Positions 45,962-52,910 of a stretch of 64,000 bases of DNA are shown here, piece after piece (positions within the stretch are counted from its first letter, which is position 1; every line of letters begins with the position of its first letter). This DNA is from Cupriavidus sp. WGlv3. Its GTDB lineage: Bacteria > Pseudomonadota > Gammaproteobacteria > Burkholderiales > Burkholderiaceae. The position numbers and the translations under genes were made by a program. Location of the stretch: NCBI RefSeq assembly GCF_023952475.1, contig NZ_JALHRX010000004.1, forward strand, positions 124,001 to 188,000, read 5' to 3'. The notes under the pieces were generated by a model. The model made no database searches, was not told where the DNA came from, and saw nothing but the letters and a program-made list of their open reading frames with translations.

Positions 45962-46360
45962 ATGTCCCAGGGACCCAATGCCCATCCCGACAGCGCCGCC
46001 ATGAAAGCGACGCTGCTCGCCTATGTCGAGCGCTTCAATGCCGGCGACGCGCAGGGCGTTGCCGCGCTCTATGCCGACGACGCCACCGTGGAAGATCCCG
46101 TCGGCGCGCAGCCCATCGCCGGCAAGCCCGCCATCCTCGCGTTCTACCAGCACGCCACCGCACTGGGCGCGCGGCTGGAGGTGGTGGCGCCGCCGCGCGG
46201 CTCGCACGGCAACGCCGCGGCGCTGACCTTCGCCGTGCATGCGCGGCTGGAAGGGCGGCCGGCGCGCATCGACGTGACCGACATCATGAGCTTCGGCGAC
46301 GACGGCCGCATCCGCAGCATGCGCGCCCACTGGGGCCCGGACGACGTCCATTTCGTCTAA
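45962..46360 (+). CDS. Steroid delta-isomerase-like SnoaL/NTF2-fold protein
   Basis: A 132-residue protein closely patterned on bacterial ketosteroid isomerase, which moves a delta-5 double bond to delta-4 in 3-oxosteroids. Against Comamonas/Pseudomonas KSI, all three catalytic positions are kept: Tyr21 (LLAYVERFNAGD), Asp45 (ATVEDPVGAQP) and Asp107 (VTDIMSF). Length and the C-terminal SMRAHWGPDDVH also fit. AGGAGC precedes the ATG. It sits directly after an SDR in the operon. Activity on steroids rather than other cyclic enones is inference. Confidence 0.87.
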   Translation: MSQGPNAHPDSAAMKATLLAYVERFNAGDAQGVAALYADDATVEDPVGAQPIAGKPAILAFYQHATALGARLEVVAPPRGSHGNAAALTFAVHARLEGRPARIDVTDIMSFGDDGRIRSMRAHWGPDDVHFV

Positions 46361-46373
46361 GCGCGCCGCGCCG

Positions 46374-47006
46374 ATGGCCCGCCACACCCGCGAGGATGCC
46401 GCCGTCACGCGCGCGCGCATCCTCGCCAGCGCGCAGCAGCTGATCCGCGACCGCGGCCTGCACTGCGTCACCGTCGACGACGTGGCGCGTGCCATCGGCA
46501 TGACGCGCGGCGCCGTCTACGGGCATTTCCGTTCCCGCGCCGAACTGCTGGGCGCGCTGCTGGCCTGCGCCGAAGCCGACTTCGCCGCGCGGCTCGCGCC
46601 GCTGGCGCAGGGTGGCGCCGGCCCTGACGCATTGGCGCAGGCGTTGCAGGCCTTCCTGCACGGCGATGAACTCGCGCGCCATGTCAGCCTGATTGCCGCG
46701 CTGCTGCAGCACAAGTGCGGCGAGGCCTGCGAGCTGTGTCCGCTGCGCGAGCGCGTGCTGCGCGGTGTCGAATCGCTGCGCGTCACGTTCGCGATGCTGT
46801 TGCCCACCCCGGACCTGGCCGGCCTGCTGGTGGCGCACCTGTGGGGCCTGCTGGGCGCGCATGCCATGCACCTGGCGCCGGCCGGGCTATCCGGCAGCGC
46901 CGCGGCGCTGGCCCGGCTGTATCAGGGCCGGGCGCTGTCCGCCGCGCGCGCTTCCTGTCTATCCGACGCCACTTCCTGCCCCGCGCTGATGCGGGATACC
47001 CCTTAG
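46374..47006 (+). CDS. TetR/AcrR-family transcriptional regulator
   Basis: A 210-residue repressor-type protein. The HTH is clear: TRARILASAQQLIRDRGLHCVTVDDVARAIGMTRGAVYGHFRSRAELL (residues 12-60). The ligand domain is unusual in holding four cysteines: three close together (HKCGEACELCPLRERVL) and others near the C-terminus. It is 13 bases after the isomerase-like gene and so likely regulates the operon it ends. A shared CGGAC-type motif begins within its last codons and serves the next gene. Confidence 0.9.
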   Translation: MARHTREDAAVTRARILASAQQLIRDRGLHCVTVDDVARAIGMTRGAVYGHFRSRAELLGALLACAEADFAARLAPLAQGGAGPDALAQALQAFLHGDELARHVSLIAALLQHKCGEACELCPLRERVLRGVESLRVTFAMLLPTPDLAGLLVAHLWGLLGAHAMHLAPAGLSGSAAALARLYQGRALSAARASCLSDATSCPALMRDTP

Positions 47007-47020
47007 TCTGCTCGGACGAA
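47003..47020 (+). promoter_or_regulatory. Shared CGGAC(T/G)A motif, copy 3 (full dyad)
   Basis: TTAGTCTG, CT, CGGACGAA at 47003-47020 is the most symmetric copy (TTAGTC against GACGAA, five of six). It lies 73 bases upstream of the small exported-protein gene at 47094. Confidence 0.5.
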
Positions 47021-47093
47021 GAGCTCCGGCCCGCCGCTGACTACGATGCTTTCCATAGCCCGGAAAAAAGCAGGGCAAGCGGAGGAGACAGCG

Positions 47094-47309
47094 ATGAAGC
47101 GGCTCGGATTTCGTTGGGCGGCAGGCCTGGTCGGGGCTGGCGCCGCCATGGGCGTGGCCTGGGGGCTGGCGATGGATGCCGGCCAGGACGATCGGCCGAC
47201 GGTGACACTGCACTCCGCCGAAGCCGTCCTGGAGCGCTGCGACGACGCCTGCGTGCGCAGCCGCGGCGCCGCGGCGCTGGTGGTGCTGAGCCAGCGCCCG
47301 CCGCAGTAA
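47094..47309 (+). CDS. Small membrane-anchored or exported protein, unknown function
   Basis: A 71-residue protein I do not recognise. A basic start and glycine-rich hydrophobic stretch (MKRLGFRWAAGLVGAGAAMGVAWGLAMDAG) form a signal or anchor; the rest contains a Cys pair (LERCDDACVRSRG). GGAGGAGA is well placed before the ATG at 47094, which favours this start over the upstream in-frame ATG at 47046. It is preceded by the shared CGGAC-type motif, linking it to the catabolic regulon. Confidence 0.65.
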   Translation: MKRLGFRWAAGLVGAGAAMGVAWGLAMDAGQDDRPTVTLHSAEAVLERCDDACVRSRGAAALVVLSQRPPQ

Positions 47310-47360
47310 CGCTGTAAGTATCGGCCGGCCCTGGCTCCGGGCCGGCCACGCGCCGCTTGC

Positions 47361-47840
47361 TCAGTTGCAGCTGGCCTGCCGCTGCGCTTGCAGCGCTTCT
47401 GCGCGCGCCTTGACGTCGCGTGCCACCTGGTCGAAGCCCTGCTTCACCCAGGCACCGTGCTCGCGCATGATGGTCTCGGCATTCAGGCCCAGGAACAGGT
47501 CGGTGGTGAAGTAGCGGCTGCGTCCGGGGCCGATCGCTTCCAGGTACTGGTCGCGCCGCGCGGCGTCCTTGTTGTCGTCGGTCGGGCGCTGCTCCCACGA
47601 CAGCAGCCGCTCCGGTTCCCACGCCACCAGGTACTCGTTGACCGGGATCACCTGGTCGGTGCCGGGAATGCGCACCTGCATGTGCACCATGTCGCCGAGG
47701 CGCCCGGTGGTCTCCAGCCCGGGACAGAACGTGTTCCATTCGCCGTAGCGAGGAAAGTCCGTCAGCACTTCCCACACCAGCGCTGCCGGCGCCTCGATTT
47801 CTACCTGGATCGACGTCACCAGATTCTCGGCCTTGGCCAT
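47361..47840 (-). CDS. SRPBCC-family lipid/ligand-binding-fold protein
   Basis: A 159-residue Bet v1/START-like protein: TSIQVEIEAPAALVWEVLTDFPRYGEWNTFCPGLE at the N-terminus, VHMQVRIPGTDQVIPVNEYLVAWEPERLLSWEQRP in the sheet, and a long C-terminal helix (ETIMREHGAWVKQGFDQVARDVKARAEALQ). Such proteins bind hydrophobic molecules or act as cyclase/aromatase-like helpers. AGGAGGAGAC before the ATG at 47840 is one of the strongest ribosome sites in the window. A shared CGGAC-type motif lies 64 bases upstream. The role in the pathway is unknown. Confidence 0.87.
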   Translation of the reverse strand: MAKAENLVTSIQVEIEAPAALVWEVLTDFPRYGEWNTFCPGLETTGRLGDMVHMQVRIPGTDQVIPVNEYLVAWEPERLLSWEQRPTDDNKDAARRDQYLEAIGPGRSRYFTTDLFLGLNAETIMREHGAWVKQGFDQVARDVKARAEALQAQRQASCN

Positions 47841-47903
47841 GTCTCCTCCTTCATCAAAGTCATTGGGAAGGGAAACACTAGAGCCACCCGCCGGCGCCCC
47901 GCA

Positions 47904-47920
47904 TACCCCGAACGGACGAG
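47904..47920 (-). promoter_or_regulatory. Shared CGGAC(T/G)A motif, copy 4 (before the SRPBCC gene)
   Basis: TACCCCG, AA, CGGACGAG at 47904-47920, about 64 bases upstream of the SRPBCC start. The right half continues into GTCCG, giving a small CGGAC-GA-GTCCG dyad. Confidence 0.5.
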
Positions 47921-48041
47921 TCCGGGTGGACGAAGGCGACGCCATCGCGCTGATGCAAATTGAGGCTGGCCCCGCGCTCGCGCTGTCCGGCGGCGGCGAT
48001 GCGCGGCGGGGCCGCATTTCTCCATCTGCTGTGAGCTTGGT

Positions 48042-48073
48042 GCCGGCCATCGGGGATGGCCGGCGTTTTTTTT
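48042..48073 (+). terminator. Strong + strand terminator lacking an upstream + strand gene
   Basis: GCCGGCCAT (48042-48050) and ATGGCCGGC (48056-48064) form a perfect 9-base-pair stem with a 5-base loop, followed by G and eight T residues. Orientation is rightward, yet both flanking genes point left; the nearest + strand gene ends at 47309. Confidence 0.85.
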
Positions 48074-48117
48074 GGGCGTTGTCTTTTCTGTGTGTTTTCT
48101 CTTGTGAGCAGCGGCCT

Positions 48118-49278
48118 TTACGAAGCAGCAAGCGCACGCCGGCTGGCCCTGCCGCGCCAGACCAGCAGCAATCCCGCCGCGGCCAGCAGGCCGCCAGCGA
48201 TGGGCACGGCGCGATAGCCGAGCCCCAGGCTGATGACCCCGCCGCCCAGCGCGGCGCCGAGGGCATTGCCGAGGTTGAAGGCGCCGACGTTGATCGACGA
48301 GGCCAGTCCCGGCGCTTCCGCCGCGGCTTCCATCACCCGCATCTGCACCGGCGGCACCACGGCGAAGGTCGCTGCGCCCCACAGCAACAGCCCAAGCGCC
48401 GCGGTGACGTGGTGGGCGAAGGCGAAAGGCAGCACCAGCATGATGACGGCCAGCGCCGACAGCACGATCCTGGTCGCGCCATCGAGCGACCAGTCCGCAA
48501 GCCGGCCGCCCACATGGTTGCCGATGGTGAAGCCCACGCCGATCAGCACCAGCGCGAAGGTGACAAAGCTGCCGGAAGCGCCAGTGAGCTCGGCCAGCAC
48601 CGGCGCGATGTAGGTGTAGAGCGTGAACATCGCTCCGGCGCCCAGCACCGTTGTCGCCAGCGCCAGCAACACATTGGGACGGGTGAGCACGGCCAGTTCC
48701 CGGCGCACATCCGGCGGCGTGCCACGCTCGCCTTGCGGCAGCGCCAGCCAGAGCGCGACGATGGCGACCAGTCCCAGCACGGCGGTGCCGGCGAACGCCA
48801 GGCGCCAGCCGACCTGCTGCCCGATCCAGGTTGCCGCCGGCACGCCGCCGATATTGGCGATGGTCAGCCCCATGAACATGGTGGCCACGGCGCTGGCCTG
48901 CTTGTCCTTCGGCACCACGCTTGCCGCTACCACGGCGCCGAGCCCGAAGAAGGCGCCGTGGTTCAGGCTGGTGACCAGGCGCGAGGCAAGCAGCGTCGCG
49001 TATCCCGGCGCGAGCGCCGACAGCAGGTTGCCGATGGTGAAGATCGCCATCAGCGCCATCAGTGCGGCGCGCTTGCCGAAGCGGCTGAACAGCAGCGTCA
49101 TCACCGGCGCGCCGACCATCACGCCAATCGCGTACGCGGTGATCAGCATCCCTGCCGTGGGGATGCTGACATCGACGCCTTCGGCGATCACGGGGAGCAA
49201 GCCCATCGGCGCGAACTCGGTGGTGCCGATGCCAAAGGCACCGATGGCTAGCGCAAGCAGTGCGGTATTGGATTTCAT
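48118..49278 (-). CDS. MFS efflux transporter, AraJ/DHA1-like
   Basis: A 386-residue twelve-helix major-facilitator exporter. The N-terminus LLALAIGAFGIGTTEFAPMGLLPVIA and the motif-A region LFSRFGKRAALMALM are typical of the AraJ/YdhP/NepI subgroup, which exports sugars, nucleosides or drugs. The ATG at 49278 starts exactly at MKSNTALLALAIGAFGIG; the longer open frame upstream covers the end of the reductase gene. It is 13 bases after the OYE gene, so the two are cotranscribed and may handle electrophilic compounds. Confidence 0.9.
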   Translation of the reverse strand: MKSNTALLALAIGAFGIGTTEFAPMGLLPVIAEGVDVSIPTAGMLITAYAIGVMVGAPVMTLLFSRFGKRAALMALMAIFTIGNLLSALAPGYATLLASRLVTSLNHGAFFGLGAVVAASVVPKDKQASAVATMFMGLTIANIGGVPAATWIGQQVGWRLAFAGTAVLGLVAIVALWLALPQGERGTPPDVRRELAVLTRPNVLLALATTVLGAGAMFTLYTYIAPVLAELTGASGSFVTFALVLIGVGFTIGNHVGGRLADWSLDGATRIVLSALAVIMLVLPFAFAHHVTAALGLLLWGAATFAVVPPVQMRVMEAAAEAPGLASSINVGAFNLGNALGAALGGGVISLGLGYRAVPIAGGLLAAAGLLLVWRGRASRRALAAS

Positions 49279-49291
49279 CGTGGCATCCCGA

Positions 49292-50401
49292 TCAGGCCGC
49301 GGCCCGGCCGTCGTAGGCGGGATAGTCGGTGTAGCCCTCGGCACCGCCGCCGTAGTGGAGCGCGCGGTTCGACGCGGCCAGCGGCCAGTCGTTCTGCAGC
49401 CGTGCGACGAGGTCGGGATTGGCAATGAACGGCTCGCCGAATGCCGCCATGTCGATGCGGCCAGCGGCGATCAAGTTCTCGGCGCGCGCGCGCGTCATGC
49501 CACCAGCAAGGATCAGCACGCCCTTGAAGCGGCGGCGGAATTTGGCGAGGAAATCATCCGGCACGGCCGAGCTGCCGCGCGTGCTCTGGTCCATCAGGTG
49601 CACGTACGCAATATTGCGCCGCGAGAGTTCGTCGGCGAGATGGAGGTAGGTGTCCTCGAGATCGGCGTAGTGGCCCATGTCGCCGAGGCCGCCATAGGGA
49701 GACAGCCGGATGGCGGTGCGATGCGCACCGATGCGCGCCGCCACCGCATCGATGGCGGCCAGTGCGAAACGGGTGCGGCTTGCCAGCGTGTCGCCGCGGA
49801 ATTCATCGGTGCGGTCGTTCACGGTGGGGTTCAGGAACTGCTCGATCAGGTAGCCATTGGCGCCGTGCAGCTCGACCCCGTCGAAGCCGGCCGCGACCGC
49901 ATTGGCCGCCGCCTCGGCAAAATCGGCGATCACGCCATAGACCTCGCCGGTCGTCAGTGCGCGCGGCACGGAGGCATCGACCGCACCCGGCGTGCCGTCG
50001 GCGGTATAGCCCCAGGCCTTGGTGTCTTGCGCGACCTGGCTGGTGGCACTGACCGGCTGGATGCCGCCGGGCTGGATCGACACATGGCTGACGCGGCCGA
50101 CATGCCAGAGCTGGGTGAAGATGGTGCCGCCCTTCGCATGGACAGCGTCCGTGACCTTGCGCCAGCCTTGCACCTGCTGCGGCGTGTAAAGGCCAGGGTT
50201 GAACAGGAAACCCTGCGCGCTGGGAGAGATCACCGTACCTTCGGTCACGATCAGTCCGGCGTCGGCGCGCTGGCTGTAATAGAGCGCATTGAGGTCGTTG
50301 GGCACCCCGTCCGGGTTGCGGGAACGGGTCAGCGGTGCCATGGCGATCCGGTTGGCGAGCTGGCGCCCGCCCAGGGTGAAGGGCTTGAACAGTAGACTCA
50401 T
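49292..50401 (-). CDS. Old Yellow Enzyme-family alkene reductase, NemA-like
   Basis: A 369-residue FMN-dependent NADPH reductase of activated C=C bonds (enones, N-ethylmaleimide, nitro-esters). The TIM barrel has IAMAPLTRSRNPDGVPN, LIVTEGTVISPSAQGF, FTQLWHVGRVSH, the substrate-binding pair in GVELHGANGYLIEQFLNPTVNDRTDEFRG (His and Asn) and ILAGGMTRARAENLI for FMN phosphate. In this genus such genes are often under a repressor; none is adjacent. The upstream 242 bases up to 50643 hold its promoter; TCAAA-TACT-TTTGA at 50520 is a small dyad of unclear meaning. Confidence 0.93.
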   Translation of the reverse strand: MSLLFKPFTLGGRQLANRIAMAPLTRSRNPDGVPNDLNALYYSQRADAGLIVTEGTVISPSAQGFLFNPGLYTPQQVQGWRKVTDAVHAKGGTIFTQLWHVGRVSHVSIQPGGIQPVSATSQVAQDTKAWGYTADGTPGAVDASVPRALTTGEVYGVIADFAEAAANAVAAGFDGVELHGANGYLIEQFLNPTVNDRTDEFRGDTLASRTRFALAAIDAVAARIGAHRTAIRLSPYGGLGDMGHYADLEDTYLHLADELSRRNIAYVHLMDQSTRGSSAVPDDFLAKFRRRFKGVLILAGGMTRARAENLIAAGRIDMAAFGEPFIANPDLVARLQNDWPLAASNRALHYGGGAEGYTDYPAYDGRAAA

Positions 50402-50643
50402 TTGGAGAACCTCGATCAGGAAGGGCACGGCCCGCCGGCTACGTGGCCGCGGGTCCCGGGCGTTCATCAACAGACCGAAGTTTGCGCGGTTTATATTTGT
50501 TGAGTAAGCCTCGTATCGGTCAAATACTTTTGAATTCACCGCAAAAGTAGACCCCTTCCTCCGGCCGCGCGGCCAGGCGCTCCTTCAGGGCAGACATGCC
50601 CCTCGGAGCGGCACAACGAAAGGCAAGTGGCTGGAGCGCCGCC

Positions 50644-51819
50644 TCATGTGCGCGTTGCCGGCGCACCGAGCTCCGCGAAGGTTTCGGCGACCCAGTCGGC
50701 GATGTAGTCCGTGGCATTGGCCTGGTTGTCCGCGCTGCAGTGCTCGACGCCGCCCTCGCGCGAAGTGAAGATCTTCAGTTCCCGCTTCGGGCTGTTGATG
50801 GCACCTTCATACTGGCGGCGTGCGTCCGCGACCGGAATCTGGCGGTCGTTGGCGCCGTGCACGATCAGCAATGGCACAGTGATCTGCGCGATCACCGGCT
50901 CCAGCGTGACCCGCGCGGCCAGCGCCATGAACTCGTCGATCGAACTCTTGCCCCAGACCCACTGAACGTGATCCCAGTAGTGAGGAACGGGCCGGTCGCC
51001 TTCGCGGGCCAGCCGGCGGCGCTGTAGTTCACCCCAGTCGTAGATGGCGCCCCAGGCGACGCATAGCTTGTAGCGCTTCTCCAGCGCCGCCGCACGCGGC
51101 GCATAGTAGCCGCCCAGCGACCAGGCGGCGATGCCGGTCGAGCCGGCGTCGACGTCATCGCGCGTTTCGAGATAGTCCATCACGGCACCGGCCCAGGTCT
51201 CGGCCTCGACCACGGCTGTCAGCCCGTGCAGGCGCAGCGCTTCGCCGACGCCCGGCTGGTCGACGGCGATGCTCGATATGCCGCGCCTTGCCAGCGCCTG
51301 CTGGATGCCACAGCCATAGATCATCTCCTTGGTGCTGTCGAGGCCATTGAACAGCGCCAGGCAAGGCGACGGGCCGCCGTGCGGGCGCGATGCCCGGACG
51401 AACAGCCCGGCGAGCGCCTTGCCCTGGCAGGCGATCTCGACCCGCTCGCAGTTCTCGTCATGCAGGTCGACGAACTTCGCAAAGCTGTCGAGCATCTTGC
51501 GGTATGCAAGCTTGCGTGGGGCATGGTCGCGGTGCTGCATGCGCTCGGCGGTCAGGTAGTAGACGGCGGCCCGGCAGTGCTTGGCGCCGGCGCTCAGGCG
51601 GCGGTTGGCGGCGAGGTCCTCGCTTGCCAGGTCGACCAGCCGGTCCGCCTGTTCGCACCAGGCCCGGAAGAAGGCCTCCGTGCCCTCGTCGTCGCCGCGC
51701 CTGGAAGCTTCTACGAGCTGGCGGCAAATGGCATCGACCTCGCCGATGTGCGCGCCCATGGAGAGAGCCAGGTTCGCGGACAGGTTCCAGACGTAGTTGT
51801 CGGGAAAGTACTCAAGCAC
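50644..51819 (-). CDS. Alpha/beta hydrolase, 2,6-dihydropseudooxynicotine hydrolase-like
   Basis: A 391-residue hydrolase with a long helical N-terminal cap (about residues 1-130) followed by the catalytic domain. The nucleophile Ser is in GIAAWSLGGYYAPRAAA, the acid in VHGANDRQIPV and the base in GGVEHCSADN. The architecture matches the DHPON hydrolase group, which cleave C-C bonds in nicotine catabolism, though paralogs act on other substrates. The ATG at 51819 has AAAGGAG upstream. It is the last gene of the leftward operon beginning at 56835. Confidence 0.87.
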   Translation of the reverse strand: MLEYFPDNYVWNLSANLALSMGAHIGEVDAICRQLVEASRRGDDEGTEAFFRAWCEQADRLVDLASEDLAANRRLSAGAKHCRAAVYYLTAERMQHRDHAPRKLAYRKMLDSFAKFVDLHDENCERVEIACQGKALAGLFVRASRPHGGPSPCLALFNGLDSTKEMIYGCGIQQALARRGISSIAVDQPGVGEALRLHGLTAVVEAETWAGAVMDYLETRDDVDAGSTGIAAWSLGGYYAPRAAALEKRYKLCVAWGAIYDWGELQRRRLAREGDRPVPHYWDHVQWVWGKSSIDEFMALAARVTLEPVIAQITVPLLIVHGANDRQIPVADARRQYEGAINSPKRELKIFTSREGGVEHCSADNQANATDYIADWVAETFAELGAPATRT

Positions 51820-51914
51820 GATGGCTCCTTTCGAAGAATTTGGATATGACGTGAGATGGCGGCCTCGCCGTTGTGCTGATGCCGCCGGTCTCGTGCTCGA
51901 GCATGTCCATCACC

Positions 51915-52898
51915 TCAGTCCAGCGAGATGCGCTTTGCGCGGATCAGGGCGCTCCATTTCCTTGCCTCGGCCCGCAGCATGGCCTGCATCCCTTCCGTGG
52001 TGGCGGAGAGTGGTTCGCTACCCAGCTCGCGGATCTTCGTCGCGACCTCGGGAGAACCCGTGATACGCGTCAGTTCCGCGTTGAGGCGCTGGACGATTTC
52101 TCCGTGTACGCCTGCAGGCGCCCACACGCCATGCCAGCCAAAGCTGGCGACGTCGGGGTAGGTTTCGGCGACAGCCGGCAACGCAGGGAACTGGCCGTGG
52201 CGCCTCGGCCCGGTGAAGGCGATGGCCCGCACCTTGCGCGCCCTGATCATCGGAATCGCGGCAGCCGCCGGCTCGACCAGCAACTGGACTTGTCCGGCGA
52301 TGAGGTCAGTCATGGCTCCCGCCTTGTAGGGCACGTGCAGCATCTGGACCTGCGCCGCCTGCGACAGCAGTTCCATGATCAGATGGGCGAATCCCCCGAT
52401 GCCATACGATGCGTAGGCGAGTTGGCCGGGACGGGACCTGGCGTAGGCGACGAGTTCGTGCAGCGACGTCACCGGAAGATCGTTGTTCACCACCATGAAG
52501 GAGCCCTGGGCCAGCAGCGGCGACACGGGTCTGAGGTCCTTGTCCGGATCGAATGGCAGTTTTCGATAGAGGAACGGATTGATCGTGAACGCGCTCGATA
52601 CGGTGTACAGCAGCGTGTAGCCGTCCGGAGCCGCCTTGGCGACGGCATCCGACGCGAGGTTCGCGCCTGCCCCGGGCCGGTTGTCGACGACGACGGGAAC
52701 CCCAAGGGCTTGCGCAAGCCTGGCAGCGTAGATCCGCGCGTACGTATCCGGCGGGGAGCCCGGAGGCCCCATGTTGATCAGTTTGACGGGCTTGGCAGGC
52801 CACGCCGGTTGCGCGACGGCGGCGCGCCATGGCAGCAGACCGGCCGCGGCCACCGCGCCGGCGGCGCGGGCGAGAAAATTTCTACGCGTGGTGCTCAT
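51915..52898 (-). CDS. Bug-family periplasmic tripartite-tricarboxylate receptor
   Basis: A 327-residue solute-binding protein of the Bordetella uptake gene (TctC) family, expanded in Burkholderiales. A twin-arginine-like start (RRNFLARAAGAVAAAGLLPW) precedes the mature part: KLINMGPPGSPPDTYARI, VVVDNRPGAGANLASDAVAKAAPDGYTLL and VPYKAGAMTDLIAGQVQLL. Bug proteins bind carboxylates or amides. No TctA/TctB membrane partners are nearby, so it relies on an unlinked transporter or acts as a sensor. It lies between two hydrolase genes of the operon. Confidence 0.93.
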   Translation of the reverse strand: MSTTRRNFLARAAGAVAAAGLLPWRAAVAQPAWPAKPVKLINMGPPGSPPDTYARIYAARLAQALGVPVVVDNRPGAGANLASDAVAKAAPDGYTLLYTVSSAFTINPFLYRKLPFDPDKDLRPVSPLLAQGSFMVVNNDLPVTSLHELVAYARSRPGQLAYASYGIGGFAHLIMELLSQAAQVQMLHVPYKAGAMTDLIAGQVQLLVEPAAAAIPMIRARKVRAIAFTGPRRHGQFPALPAVAETYPDVASFGWHGVWAPAGVHGEIVQRLNAELTRITGSPEVATKIRELGSEPLSATTEGMQAMLRAEARKWSALIRAKRISLD

Positions 52899-52910
52899 GT
52901 CGGGTCTCCC

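Noticed and set aside
47841..48117. N-terminal extension of the SRPBCC protein up to 48266
   Set aside because: A very strong AGGAGGAGAC ribosome site directly precedes ATG 47840, and the extension is low-complexity and spans a terminator.
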